Counted from the first letter of the stretch, positions 52,189 through 61,558 are shown. The stretch is 64,000 nucleotides of DNA from CAZDWZ01 sp964509425 (GCA_964509425.1 CAZDWZ010000002.1:434001-498000); one strand, 5' to 3'. Program-made: numbers and translations. Notes: generated by a model from the sequence alone, not told the origin.

Positions 52189-53121
52189 ATGGCGATTGCC
52201 TTCATTCATCCTCTGGGAAATACAGACGTGTGGCTGAATTATTTCCAAGAGCTCGATCCGGAGCTCGAAGTGCAAGCGTGGCCGAATATCGACTATGGCA
52301 AAAACTTCGAGATGGCGGTTCTCTGGAATCATCCAGCCGGTGAGTTGAAGAAGCTCAACGGCCTCCGGTGCGTTTCCTCGCTCGGAGCAGGTGTCGAGCA
52401 TATCCTCATGGATCCCGATCTCCCAAAAAACGTAACCGTCACCAGGGTCGTCGATCCCGGGCTCATGAGGCAGATGACCGAGTACGTGACGATGATGACG
52501 CTGGTCGAGAAACGAGGTTTGCTGAAACAACTACGTTATCAACGCGAACGCCGATGGGTGAAAGATGTCGATTACAACCAAGATTGCGATCGTACGGTTG
52601 GAATTATGGGACTCGGCGAACTTGGCCGTGACTCAGCGGAAGCACTCGTGCGCCTCCGATTCCCCGTAACCGGATGGAGCCGGACCGAAAAAATAATTCC
52701 AGGAGTAACCTGCTTTCACGGAGATGACCAGCGAGACGCTTTCCTGCAGCGGACGGAAATTCTCGTCTGCATACTTCCACTCACACCAAGCACGGAGAAT
52801 ATTCTTTCTACTCAGCTTTTCGAAAAGCTTCCGAAGGGCGCGTTCGTCATAAATGTCGGCAGAGGCCGGCAACTCGTCGAACAGGATCTGCTCGCCGCGC
52901 TCGACAGCGGCCAACTCTCCGGTGCGTGCCTCGACGTATTTCGAGAGGAGCCCCTCCCCCAATCTCATCCTTTCTGGGCACATCCGAAGATCACCGTGAC
53001 CTGCCACGTCTCCAGTATTACCGATCCGAGGCGAGTCGCCCGCTTCTTGGCAGAGACTCACCGCCGACTGATGCGGGGCTCAGAACTTTTGCATGTCGCC
53101 GACATTTCGAGAGGTTACTAG
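52189..53121 (+). CDS. Glyoxylate/hydroxypyruvate reductase, GhrA-like
   Basis: 310 residues, 9 nt after the regulator gene. D-2-hydroxyacid dehydrogenase: the Rossmann motif is GIMGLGELG (about 146-154), the substrate-binding stretch is SLGAGVEH, the catalytic Arg is in INVGRGRQLVE, the Glu in DVFREEPLP, and the catalytic His in TCHVSS. Overall layout (short first domain, WNHPAG start) matches GhrA/YcdW rather than SerA. It reduces glyoxylate or hydroxypyruvate with NAD(P)H. It could remove glyoxylate formed from ureides. Confidence 0.9.
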   Translation: MAIAFIHPLGNTDVWLNYFQELDPELEVQAWPNIDYGKNFEMAVLWNHPAGELKKLNGLRCVSSLGAGVEHILMDPDLPKNVTVTRVVDPGLMRQMTEYVTMMTLVEKRGLLKQLRYQRERRWVKDVDYNQDCDRTVGIMGLGELGRDSAEALVRLRFPVTGWSRTEKIIPGVTCFHGDDQRDAFLQRTEILVCILPLTPSTENILSTQLFEKLPKGAFVINVGRGRQLVEQDLLAALDSGQLSGACLDVFREEPLPQSHPFWAHPKITVTCHVSSITDPRRVARFLAETHRRLMRGSELLHVADISRGY

Positions 53122-53189
53122 TTGCGGGCAGCTAAGGGACGGCAATAGGATGACGATAAAGATCAATGCCGAAACAGGACTCGATTGAG

Positions 53190-54260
53190 ATGAGAAGGAT
53201 CATATTCGCCTTTGCTGTTTTTCTGATTCTCTCCAGCCCAGCATCGGCCGAGCCGCTAAAAATCGGAGTCTCGTTACCTCTCACTGGTCCCGCAGCTACA
53301 TACGGAGAGGACATCAAAAATATCCTCACCGTGCTGAGAAGTCTCGATAGCTCGCCGGCGTACGAGTTTGTTTTCGAGGACGACAAATGTGATCCCAAGG
53401 AGGCAATTACTGTCGCGAAGCGATTCATAGATATTCAAAAAATAAAGATAGCCGTCGGACTCCCATGCAGCGGCACTGTGCTTTCGACGGCTCCTGTATA
53501 CGAACAGGCTAAAATTGTTTCGATCAGCGCAGGCGCCGGAGCCGCGTCGATTTCGAAGGCCGGCACGTACACTTTTCGTACACGCCCCTCGGATGAGGGC
53601 GCCGCTGAACTTCTTGCGAACCATGTGGTCAAATCGCATTCGAACGTCGCCGTGCTTGCCGAGGACACGGAAATGCCGCAGGGGCTCGCCGAAACGTTTG
53701 CTGCCGCGGCCAAAAAAGCGAAAGTTGCCGTCTTCCGCGAAAACTTTGCGTCCGGTATCCCGGACCTCGTCCCAACACTGGTAAAAATTCGAGGCAAAGG
53801 AATCGACGGGATAGTCGTGTTCGTTCAAAGCGAAAAAAGCCTGCTCGCTGTCGTAAAATCACTGCATTCGCTCAAATGGAAGGTGCCAATGTTCAGCTCG
53901 AATCTGGCAGGCAGTCCATCGTTCTTGAAGAGTGCCGGTGAGCACGCTGAGGGGATGATTTTCTCCACACTTCCTTCACGAGACGACATCTCTCCTGAGT
54001 ATGGAGCGCGGATTTTCGAATTGGTGGAGGAAAAAACCGGACCGTTAAAGAGCGTCGATTATCTGGTGCCGGTCACCCATGCTGCGCTCTATGCCGCCAA
54101 GGAGGCATTAAGTTCGACGGACGATGTCCGAACGACGTTATCAAAACTATCCATTCCGGGACTCAGCGGTCTCTATACCTTCGACAAGAACGGCGATCTT
54201 TCCGGGATGGATTACGTGCTCAAGCAAATTCGCAAATCAAAAGCCATCACTTTCAAATAG
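53190..54260 (+). CDS. Periplasmic branched-chain amino-acid-type binding protein
   Basis: 356 residues from ATG 53190. A signal peptide (basic MRR, FAFAVFLILSS, cleavage after ASA) precedes a Leu/Ile/Val-type type I binding fold: KIGVSLPLTGPAATYGEDI, DDKCDPKEAITVAKRFI, GLPCSGTVLSTAPVYEQ. The family captures amino acids, amides or urea for an ABC importer; no permease or ATPase gene is in the window. Downstream of the GhrA-like gene on the same strand, so it may supply the same pathway. Confidence 0.88.
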   Translation: MRRIIFAFAVFLILSSPASAEPLKIGVSLPLTGPAATYGEDIKNILTVLRSLDSSPAYEFVFEDDKCDPKEAITVAKRFIDIQKIKIAVGLPCSGTVLSTAPVYEQAKIVSISAGAGAASISKAGTYTFRTRPSDEGAAELLANHVVKSHSNVAVLAEDTEMPQGLAETFAAAAKKAKVAVFRENFASGIPDLVPTLVKIRGKGIDGIVVFVQSEKSLLAVVKSLHSLKWKVPMFSSNLAGSPSFLKSAGEHAEGMIFSTLPSRDDISPEYGARIFELVEEKTGPLKSVDYLVPVTHAALYAAKEALSSTDDVRTTLSKLSIPGLSGLYTFDKNGDLSGMDYVLKQIRKSKAITFK

Positions 54261-54270
54261 GTCGCCTACG

Positions 54271-54633
54271 ATGTCTGCCCTTTCGGCCATTTCTATCGCT
54301 TGCTTCGTCCCAGGCGGGAAATTTTATAAAGAAAGCCAGCTCCTTTTCGAAATGCTCGGATTCGAAAGAGAATGGGAGGTCGAAGGGTATACCGGTCTCC
54401 GGAACGGTGACGCCCGGTTCATTTTGCAAGACTTCCACAACCAAGAGATGGCCGAGAATCTCATGCTCAAACTCCGAGTTTCCGATCTTGATCTTTGGTG
54501 GGCGGAGGTCGCACAGAAAGATCTTCCGAAAATTTTTCCCGGATTTCGAATCAATCCGCCGAAGGAATTCCCTTGGGGACGAGAGGCGCACTTCGTCGAC
54601 CTGGCGGGAGTGTGTTGGCATGTGCGAAGCTGA
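54271..54633 (+). CDS. Glyoxalase/bleomycin-resistance-fold protein
   Basis: 120 residues, starting 10 nt after the binding-protein stop. A vicinal-oxygen-chelate fold is suggested by the paired motifs: FVPGGKFYKESQLLFEMLGFE at the start, GDARFILQDF, LRVSDLDLWWAEV and the closing AHFVDLAGVCWHV. One VOC half-unit only, so it would act as a dimer. The metal ligands are partly unclear (no typical first His). Substrate unknown. Confidence 0.8.
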   Translation: MSALSAISIACFVPGGKFYKESQLLFEMLGFEREWEVEGYTGLRNGDARFILQDFHNQEMAENLMLKLRVSDLDLWWAEVAQKDLPKIFPGFRINPPKEFPWGREAHFVDLAGVCWHVRS

Positions 54634-54681
54634 GCGCGGTATTCCCAACTTCACCCGCCTCCAAAGGAAGAGGCAAGAGTC

Positions 54682-55995
54682 ATGACTGAGCTTGCTCGCC
54701 TTCGACAAAAGCTACTGATTCGTGCGCTCGAAGCCACGTGGGTGATTTGGCTGCTTGCCGCAGTGGCCATTCTCTATTCGCACTCGAGCGATCTCTCGCG
54801 AAGGGATTATCTCATCTTTCGAGACACCACGACGCTCTACATATCGGGGAAGGCGTGGCTCTCTGGCGGCTCGCCTTTTGATTCGATCGCAGCGATGCGT
54901 GAGACGGAGTTCGGAATTGCTTCCAAGCAACAGGACCTGCCGAATCCGTATCCACCAACCGCTGTTGTTTTGGCGAGCCCGGCGTCGTTTCTTCCTTTTG
55001 AGGCATTTCATCTCCTTTTCGATGTGCTGTATTTGGCAGCGTTGGCGGGAAGCATCTATTTTCTCTTACGACTGACCCTTACTGAACCCTACACCTTTCG
55101 AAGTATCTGCTCGCTGTTTGGGATACTCCTCTTGTGTGCCCCTTGCAGGCATGGGTTTCGCTACGGTCAGTTCGACCCATTCATTCTTTTCTTCACCCTG
55201 CTGGGGCTTTCGACGTACATACAGCATCGAGCGCGCCTCTCAGGAGTTTTCCTCGCGCTGAGCGTGGCAATAAAGTTGCTCGGCTGGCCCGTAATCATCG
55301 CGCTTTCGTTCCGAAAGCGCCGGTTCTTTGAAGGAGCGCTTTTTTTCGGTTGCCTCCTTGGCGTAATCCTGATTACGACTTTCAATGTCACTTCACTCAG
55401 GGAATATTATTCGAAGAACCTGTCCGTAGTTCTCCGGCTCAATCTTTCGGTTCCGGGGAATCAATCCTTCCTCGCCTTGGCAAACAAACCTTGGGCATCG
55501 GTAAAACTTACGAAATACCCAAATGGAAGAGTGATTCCGTGGAGCGCTCCTATTCCCGAGAGCTCGACTATAACAGGCGCCATCTTCTTCACGAACATAT
55601 TACTGGTGGCTCTCGCTCTCTATGCGTCAAGACGGAGCGACGTGTTGTCCTCAACCGGATGGCTGCTCGCAACGGTGGTTCTCCTGGGTCCCCTCATTTG
55701 GGGTTTTTATTATTTGCTGTGTTTGCCGTTTCTCTTACAATTCGGACTCCGCGAAACGTCGCGTGTTTGGCTCAGTGTCTTTTTTGGATTTTTCTTGTTC
55801 GGCTACATAGTGGACTGTCCCCAAGTCGCGATGCAGGCGGCGACCTGGACTCTGGAGCGTCCTGGATCGGTTCCGATGGAGCTGCCGTGGCTACTCTTCT
55901 GCCATACACCAGCATTTTTACTTGCCGCTCTCGTTGCTCGTAGCGGTTGGCAAATGCGTCACGCTCCGGCAGTTGAGCCGCCGCCCCTGGAGTGA
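54682..55995 (+). CDS. GT87/DUF2029-type membrane glycosyltransferase
   Basis: 437 residues with about ten membrane helices. After the first helix, a loop with FRDTTTLYISGKAWLSGGSPFDS and then NPYPPTAVVLASPASFLPFE is the GT87 (DUF2029) signature; YGQFDPFILFFTLLG and the VAIKLLGWPVI stretch are also typical. These enzymes move mannose or other sugars from polyprenyl phosphate on the outer face of the inner membrane. Acceptor unknown. One of three GT-C-like genes in a row. Confidence 0.85.
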   Translation: MTELARLRQKLLIRALEATWVIWLLAAVAILYSHSSDLSRRDYLIFRDTTTLYISGKAWLSGGSPFDSIAAMRETEFGIASKQQDLPNPYPPTAVVLASPASFLPFEAFHLLFDVLYLAALAGSIYFLLRLTLTEPYTFRSICSLFGILLLCAPCRHGFRYGQFDPFILFFTLLGLSTYIQHRARLSGVFLALSVAIKLLGWPVIIALSFRKRRFFEGALFFGCLLGVILITTFNVTSLREYYSKNLSVVLRLNLSVPGNQSFLALANKPWASVKLTKYPNGRVIPWSAPIPESSTITGAIFFTNILLVALALYASRRSDVLSSTGWLLATVVLLGPLIWGFYYLLCLPFLLQFGLRETSRVWLSVFFGFFLFGYIVDCPQVAMQAATWTLERPGSVPMELPWLLFCHTPAFLLAALVARSGWQMRHAPAVEPPPLE

Positions 55996-56007
55996 GCGAA
56001 TCGACGC

Positions 56008-57192
56008 TCACTTCATTGAGGCCGGATGTGATTCGAAGTGGATGCTGTTCTTATCGAAATTAAGAGCAATGTGACATGGGGTCTTATCGACGAAACATCG
56101 AGATGCCTCCTTCCATTGGTAATCGGTAAGCGGAGTTGCTCTAAAATTCATCAAAGCGCCGTTTAGATAAAAACAACCGAGTACGACGGCGATTAGCCGT
56201 GACTTTCCGCACCAATGGACTTGCAGCAGTCCCCAGCTCACCGCAATCAGCGGCAAAAAACCATATCGTCCGCTGTTGATGGTGAGGAACTTCGGGTTTG
56301 CGCGGTAGCTGAACATGGCAAGAAATCCGACCATAAGGGCTGCGGAGATGAGCATGAGCCACCTCCATTCCGATTGTCGGAGCAGAGTATAACTCAACGC
56401 GGCGTAGAGGACGATCGAAGACAACAATAGCCCGAGCAGCGGCAACGGCTCTTCCACTCCAAGACGAGGCGTCCAAAACAAGCGGCCGAAGATACTGAGC
56501 ACCACCGCCTGCCACGCAGCGCCATCGGCGGAGAAAGCGCCGCCGCTCCGATCCTGATATCCCTCGATCAGTAAAGCTCCTTGAATAAGCGCGCAGAGGA
56601 TCGCCAAGACGAGGATGGTGAAATTCCACGAAGTGCGGAGCCGAAGCGACTTCATGACGAAAAACGGCAACCAGAACAAAACAAATGGACCGGTCAGACC
56701 AAAGATCAGAATAACCAGCGCATCGAGCAGCTTCCCGGCAAGCGTTACCGGAGGCTCGCTGAGGAGAACAAGGAGCAGAAGGACGGCAGAGATCCAAATC
56801 GAGAAGGTCAAGCAAAAGTACAGATCAGGATCAACAGGATTGAAAACGAGAGCGAGTGCAGCCAGGTGTTTGTTCCGCATCGCAATTCGGTGAGACAGCA
56901 GATAGCTCATGACCAAGACGAGAAAAAAAACCGAAAATCCGGCATATGCCGCCGGAATGACGGAAGGGGGAAGAGGCCGGCAGAGCAAGGCAACGAGTTT
57001 TAATGCCAGAACCTCATACCCTGCTTGAAACTGCAAAAGGAGTGATTTCCACCCGAATACGTAGCTTCGGAGGAAAAAGATCGGCCCATCCTCCACGACG
57101 AACTGAGGGTTCGTCAGTCGGTCGGGCGCTCGAAGAAACAGCAGAATAAGGCAGCCGAAAATGAAGAAGAGATTGTCTCGTGCCCTGTTCAC
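56008..57192 (-). CDS. Polytopic membrane protein, GT-C-like, unknown
   Basis: 394 residues with about ten hydrophobic segments. GTG start at 57192. The first outer loop contains NPQFVVEDGPIFFLRSY, where the Glu-Asp pair after helix 1 is where GT-C glycosyltransferases place their catalytic acid. The rest has no family-specific motif that I recognise. It converges with the GT87 gene 12 bp away and is divergent from the next GT-C-like gene. Probably a sugar or lipid-linked transferase, weakly supported. Confidence 0.7.
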   Translation of the reverse strand: MNRARDNLFFIFGCLILLFLRAPDRLTNPQFVVEDGPIFFLRSYVFGWKSLLLQFQAGYEVLALKLVALLCRPLPPSVIPAAYAGFSVFFLVLVMSYLLSHRIAMRNKHLAALALVFNPVDPDLYFCLTFSIWISAVLLLLVLLSEPPVTLAGKLLDALVILIFGLTGPFVLFWLPFFVMKSLRLRTSWNFTILVLAILCALIQGALLIEGYQDRSGGAFSADGAAWQAVVLSIFGRLFWTPRLGVEEPLPLLGLLLSSIVLYAALSYTLLRQSEWRWLMLISAALMVGFLAMFSYRANPKFLTINSGRYGFLPLIAVSWGLLQVHWCGKSRLIAVVLGCFYLNGALMNFRATPLTDYQWKEASRCFVDKTPCHIALNFDKNSIHFESHPASMK

Positions 57193-57389
57193 AAAATAAT
57201 CAAACTCTGTTGATTTTCATTCGTTTTCTCGTTCGGAACAGAACCTCGGCCTCCACGCGCTTCTCTTCTCGTAGCGCCGATCAGCTCTGCCGAGCAAGAA
57301 AAGCCGTGCCTTTTTTCTTGCTGAAATCTAGTGAATGTTTTAACCGCGTCCACAATACGCGAACATAGAGCGAAGCTGGAAAGCATCCC

Positions 57390-59042
57390 GTGAAAGAGCC
57401 GTCGACGGGCGAAATCGAAAAAATCTTTGTTCTCACTGCTTATCCATGCTGCTGGTGGCTTTTGCTGCTGCTTGTCGGCACCGGCGTTTTGCTCGCGCGC
57501 GAACGATTACGCGCTTCGACCCGGCAGAGCCGCGGACCGCTCACTCGCAAGCTTCTCGAAGCCGCGGCGATTGCTGCCGTAGCAACCGTATTCTGCTCAC
57601 AGATTCTTGAGCCGCGACTTCGGGTGTTCCTCGATGAGCCGCTCATCCTTCTCAGCTCGCGCTCCATGTACAGCGAATTCCGTCCCGACGTCCAGGTCGA
57701 AGCAATCCCGAGCGAGCATGGCGTACAGACGCTTACCTACGCAGTCGACAAACGCCCTCCATTATTTCCGTTTCTCATTCACGGAGCTCATTGGCTCAAT
57801 GGGTACTCACCCGAGAACGTTTTTCTCATCAATCAAATTCTCTTCTTTCTCTTGATCGCGCTGACCTACTCGCTGATTCGGACATACACATCATTCATCC
57901 TCACTTGCTCTGCGATTGGAGCAATGTGTCTTCAGCCTATCCTTTTCGTGGTTTCGCGTTCCGGCGCTTTTGACTTGCTCGGCACCGTACTCATCGCCGT
58001 TTACTTTCACGCGCTAAGGATTTATGTCCAAGGAGCGAGCCGCAACAGCTTTCGATTCCTGCTCGTGATATCGCTTCTGGTCCTCTACGGCCGTTACGAA
58101 TGGGGAGTGCTTCCCGTAGCGGCCTTGACTCTTCTCGGTTTTCGCGGATTGCTTCGCTGGGAGTTTTTACGGCTCCCCCTATTTTACATCGCTCTCACGA
58201 TTGGGACGGTTCCGCTGCTTTGCCAGCGCCTAATCAATACCAACCTCGAGCAGGCTCGGTTCGCACCGGTTTCATCCTGGTATTACTTCGTTCTCAATAA
58301 CACCCAAGTCCTTCAGGCAGCACTCTCCCCAAACGCTGAATTCGTAACATTTTCTGCTTGGGTTTTTCTGTTGGTTTTATCGCTCACGCTCCTGTTTCTT
58401 CCGGAGTTAAAATCCTGGCGACAAACACTCCCGGAGCAAGTCCGGCTCCTCCTCGACTTGCTCTGCATCTCCGGTGCTGCCACCTGGTGTGTGATCACGG
58501 CTCTCCACCTGGGCCTTATCCTCCATGGAATGTCGACGCGTTACTTTTTGCCGCACATGCTGATATTCTCGCTCGCCCTTCCCTGCTTTCTCTTCGTTGT
58601 CCTTAACAGAAAGCTGCCGCGCAAAGCGGCTGAGCTCGTGACTGCGCTGTCGATCTGCGCTCTCTTACCCGTTAGCTACTTCCAAACGAAGGCAATCGGT
58701 GACTCCAACATTCTTTGGGACTCTCAAAAATATTACACCGTCGAGAACTTTCTCCGCACTTCCGAGCGACGTCCGGACCTCGTCGTCAATCGTTATTCTC
58801 AAACATTCCTATTCTCCGAGAGGGCATCAATCTCGTTTCGAACTATGGCGAAACTTCAGTCCGAGATTTCAAAGCTGCTCCCTGCGGCGTTCATTCTGAT
58901 TGTCCAAGACTGCGACTCTGCTTCCGGAGCTCCTTTGCCCGGACAGGACGTTCCGGGGAATTTTCGACTGAGAAAAATCCAAGAGTGGGAGTTTGATAAG
59001 AAAATCATCCTCCGACTTTCCGCGCTCGAGGAGGCACGTTAG
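57390..59042 (+). CDS. GT-C/PMT-like membrane glycosyltransferase candidate
   Basis: 550 residues from GTG 57390. About eleven membrane helices; the first outer loop carries VFLDEPLILLSSRSMY, with Asp-Glu as in PMT/ArnT-type GT-39/GT-83 enzymes, and then KRPPLFPFLIHGAHWLNGYSPE, typical of the second conserved loop (RPPLFP). A soluble C-terminal part (about 455-550) is unlike known ones. It is followed 2 nt later by the pseudopilin-like gene, so those two and the phosphatase gene form a plus-strand unit. Confidence 0.75.
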   Translation: MKEPSTGEIEKIFVLTAYPCCWWLLLLLVGTGVLLARERLRASTRQSRGPLTRKLLEAAAIAAVATVFCSQILEPRLRVFLDEPLILLSSRSMYSEFRPDVQVEAIPSEHGVQTLTYAVDKRPPLFPFLIHGAHWLNGYSPENVFLINQILFFLLIALTYSLIRTYTSFILTCSAIGAMCLQPILFVVSRSGAFDLLGTVLIAVYFHALRIYVQGASRNSFRFLLVISLLVLYGRYEWGVLPVAALTLLGFRGLLRWEFLRLPLFYIALTIGTVPLLCQRLINTNLEQARFAPVSSWYYFVLNNTQVLQAALSPNAEFVTFSAWVFLLVLSLTLLFLPELKSWRQTLPEQVRLLLDLLCISGAATWCVITALHLGLILHGMSTRYFLPHMLIFSLALPCFLFVVLNRKLPRKAAELVTALSICALLPVSYFQTKAIGDSNILWDSQKYYTVENFLRTSERRPDLVVNRYSQTFLFSERASISFRTMAKLQSEISKLLPAAFILIVQDCDSASGAPLPGQDVPGNFRLRKIQEWEFDKKIILRLSALEEAR

Positions 59043-59044
59043 GG

Positions 59045-59575
59045 GTGAAGTTCTTCCAGCGAATTCTAAAAACTGCTCTCCTCATGCTGGCCATCGCGGC
59101 AGCTTTAGACGCGCTCCGCTTTGCGGCAACAACAGCCATGGTGAACGCAGCTGCCGAACACCTCCTTAAAACCGCGGTGCGATTTCCGGAGTTTCGCGCT
59201 CAAAGCGGCCAGACGTCTCTCGGAATTGAAGAGTTGAAACAAAAGCAGCGGTTTGCAAAAACAAGACTTTCCGAGCTGCTCGAACGCGATATGCTTCAGA
59301 TTCAGTATGCCAATATCGATCCCGCACGGCTGACGATTGAGCAGTTTCTCTCTGCAGATTCTTCAGAGCCACTTCGAATTCTATTTTTGCGTCCGGGAGA
59401 ATCCGCGACGATTGTCTCGACCGGCGAGGTTTTACGGCATCCGTCTGCGGTCGCGACTGCCGACGGCCGTCCTTTTCTGATTCGGGTGGACGTGTTGATG
59501 CGGCCTTTCCTCCCCTGGCCGTGGTTCGGAAGGGAATCGAGAATCTCTTCCGGCTTAGTGATTGAGGCGCCATGA
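59045..59575 (+). CDS. Divergent TadE-like pseudopilin paralogue
   Basis: 176 residues from GTG 59045, two bases after the previous stop. It has one N-terminal helix (about 10-32), then AAAEHLLKTAVRFPEF, an RLSELLERDML stretch, LRPGESATI and VDVLMRPFLPW. These correspond in order to AAEQTLEVAVTMPNF, a RSRIIQDATKLPL stretch, LRPGEQVKI and VEMRAKIFTFTP of the TadE-like protein at 8177-9199. The Gly/Glu processing motif is missing, so it may not be cut. This similarity is read by eye. It overlaps the phosphatase gene by 4 nt (ATGA). Confidence 0.65.
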   Translation: MKFFQRILKTALLMLAIAAALDALRFAATTAMVNAAAEHLLKTAVRFPEFRAQSGQTSLGIEELKQKQRFAKTRLSELLERDMLQIQYANIDPARLTIEQFLSADSSEPLRILFLRPGESATIVSTGEVLRHPSAVATADGRPFLIRVDVLMRPFLPWPWFGRESRISSGLVIEAP

Positions 59576-60714
59576 ATATTCGAGAAAATTTGGACCAGTC
59601 GCGCAATAAATTCCTCAAGCGATTTGCACTCGCTTGTTTTCTGTTAGGTGGAACCTTGGGAGCAAATCTCAAATCAGACGAGTTCGTTCTAGTTTTTCCA
59701 ACCTATGGATACCGTTCTCCTGACGGAGAGGCCTGGCACGTTCGCGTTCATGCCTGGGTATTCGAACCCGAGGAGAACTCACTCAAAAGACACGCGCTCT
59801 TAAGTCTCTTCGCCAAAAAAATGGGAATCGCCGACGACGAGATGCGGAGTTCAATTCTTCAACGCCGCGCGAGGCCTTTTCTCTATGACAATGAAAGCGG
59901 AAAGTCATTTTCGATCCACCTCGGCGACCATCGCTTCGAGATCGGCCCTTCCGCCGCGAATGGACACATCATCACGGAGATCACACTTCCGAACGCAATC
60001 GTCGAGAAGTATGGCAGGCAATCGAAGGGAACGGGACAGCGAGAGCTTGGCTTTCGGGCGGACGTGCCCTCGGCGCTGGACGGAGCAGAGCATTTTGCCA
60101 TTCCGTGTCTCGAACCAGAAGGTATCTCGGTCATTTCTGACTTCGACGATACGATCAAGGTGAGCGATGTAAGCGACCGAAAGGCCCTCATTAGAAATAC
60201 CTTTACGAACGAATTTTCTCCGGTAGACGGAATGTCCGAACTGTTCCGGGGTTGGGCTGAAAGCGGTGCCGCATTTCATTACGTATCGGCATCTCCGTGG
60301 CAGCTCCTCACCGACATCCGTCGATTTCTCACTGAATTCAAGTTTCCCGACGGCAGCATCTCGCTCAAAACATTTCGCTGGAAGGATAGTTCGTTTTTCG
60401 ATCTTTTCGCTAAAAGCGATGAAATCAAACGTCCGTTCTTCGAAGAGATTCTAAAATCCTTCCCCAAGCGGAAGTTCATCTTGATCGGCGATTCCGGAGA
60501 GGCGGACGCAGAGGTGTACGCGTCTCTCGCGGAGACGTTCCCGAATCAAATTCAGAGAATATTGATTCGTGTCCACGGACAAAGTTCGATTGACCAAAAG
60601 CGATGGGGATTGGTGTTCGGAAAGCTTCCACGAGAAAAATGGACTCTGTTCACGCATCCAAGCGAGTTGAAAAATGTCTCTCTCCGCTCAGACATTCGAC
60701 CACTAACGCCATAA
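59572..60714 (+). CDS. App1-like phosphatidate phosphatase family protein (DUF2183)
   Basis: 380 residues. The catalytic domain (about 170-340) begins with VISDFDDTIKVSDV (DxDxT, nucleophile Asp), then YVSASPWQLLTDI and LIGDSGEADAEVYASLAE, as in yeast App1. The N-terminal half (FPTYGYRSPDGEAWHVRVHAWVFEP) is also characteristic of bacterial DUF2183 proteins. A possible signal/anchor sequence (FALACFLLGGTLGAN, about 22-36) suggests export. Likely acts on phospholipids. The start overlaps the previous stop (ATGA). Confidence 0.88.
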   Translation: MNIRENLDQSRNKFLKRFALACFLLGGTLGANLKSDEFVLVFPTYGYRSPDGEAWHVRVHAWVFEPEENSLKRHALLSLFAKKMGIADDEMRSSILQRRARPFLYDNESGKSFSIHLGDHRFEIGPSAANGHIITEITLPNAIVEKYGRQSKGTGQRELGFRADVPSALDGAEHFAIPCLEPEGISVISDFDDTIKVSDVSDRKALIRNTFTNEFSPVDGMSELFRGWAESGAAFHYVSASPWQLLTDIRRFLTEFKFPDGSISLKTFRWKDSSFFDLFAKSDEIKRPFFEEILKSFPKRKFILIGDSGEADAEVYASLAETFPNQIQRILIRVHGQSSIDQKRWGLVFGKLPREKWTLFTHPSELKNVSLRSDIRPLTP

Positions 60715-60738
60715 AAGAGCGTCGGAACAAAATCCTGG

Positions 60739-60819
60739 GAAGCGGGTCAGAGTGGAATCCGACCTTTCACCGAGAAATATTCCCGGTAAAAACCAGCATC
60801 ACAAGGATGCGGACGCTTC
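60739..60819 (-). ncRNA. Candidate structured RNA element, copy 1
   Basis: Read on minus, the 81 nt fold into a four-way junction: P1 GAAGCG with CGCUUC; hairpin GCAUC-(CUUGU)-GAUGC; hairpin ACCGGGAA-(UAU)-UUCUCGGU; hairpin GGUCGGA-(UUCCAC)-UCUGACC. G-U pairs in the last two hairpins would be A-C mismatches on plus, so minus is the likely RNA strand. It lies 100 nt after the stop of the minus-strand gene at 60920-61558. A similar element at 61812-61894 keeps every helix with different bases. No known RNA family is recognised; a long 3' regulatory or terminator-like structure is possible. Confidence 0.6.
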
Positions 60820-60919
60820 GTTTTTACTGACGCTCATTGGTTCGCGGATCAAGCAGTCACGGTACCACAGCGCTGAGCCCTCGTGGGCGTCCGTCGCTTC
60901 GCACCTCGTTTCCGCGGCA

Positions 60920-61558
60920 CTATGGGTCGATTCCGCCGGATCGTCTTCTCAGCGCTTCGTTCAAGTAGCTGTTCACCTCTCTCATCATCGTCGGCTGAAT
61001 CGGACGTTCGACGAGAGGCGGACGCTTCCCCCTCTCCGCGAGAAAGGCGATCATCTCCTTGTGTTCATCGAGCTTCAAACCTTTGCTCGTCCGAGTGAAG
61101 TAGCGAAAGGCGAGCCACGCCTCCACGAACTCCGTCCGTGCAGGTTCGTTCATGGTTTTCCAGTTGACCTCCATAAGGTCGCAGAACGCTGGAAACGCTT
61201 TTACGTCAGCATCCACTCCCTCGAAGTAGTCCGTGGCATTTGCCGGCTCTGGCACCTTCTTCTGGGAGTACCGCTTGAGCCACCGGACCCGCTCGAGAGT
61301 CTCTCTGCTGACGCCGGCCGGAGTTCGTATCCGGACCGGAGTTTTTCCGGCGTCCTTTGGGGCGACGCCTGCGTCTTTCTTTGTTGGCGTAGACCCCGGA
61401 GTCGGAGTCGAGATGGGCACCGTCTTCTTGTCTTTGGTCTCCTTGCTGTTGTTCCCGCCGCTGAAAACGCTTACCAAGACGTAAGCGCCCACGGCCAGGA
61501 ATACCACCGCACCAGCGAGCTTCTTGAGGACACTATCTTCCTCTCCACCGTCGCTCAT
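60920..61558 (-). CDS. Membrane-anchored protein with paralogous C-terminal domain, member 1
   Basis: 212 residues. A short acidic start, one membrane helix (about 12-32), a Thr/Pro/Lys-rich linker (about 35-80) and a helical C-terminal domain of about 120 residues. The domain is closely matched in the next gene: RVRWLKRY, FPAFCDLMEVNWKTM, FVEAWLAFRYF, EHKEMIAFLAERG, VERPIQPTMMREVNSYL. No known family is recognised. Conserved Trp, Cys and Pro positions suggest a folded domain outside or inside the membrane. Read on minus with its partner upstream. Confidence 0.7.
   Translation of the reverse strand: MSDGGEEDSVLKKLAGAVVFLAVGAYVLVSVFSGGNNSKETKDKKTVPISTPTPGSTPTKKDAGVAPKDAGKTPVRIRTPAGVSRETLERVRWLKRYSQKKVPEPANATDYFEGVDADVKAFPAFCDLMEVNWKTMNEPARTEFVEAWLAFRYFTRTSKGLKLDEHKEMIAFLAERGKRPPLVERPIQPTMMREVNSYLNEALRRRSGGIDP

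Noticed and set aside
60739..60830. Plus-strand intrinsic terminator of the App1-like gene (stem followed by TTTTT)
   Set aside because: Possible as a second role, but two inner helices contain A-C mismatches on plus that are G-U pairs on minus, and copy 2 has no plus-strand gene ahead of it.
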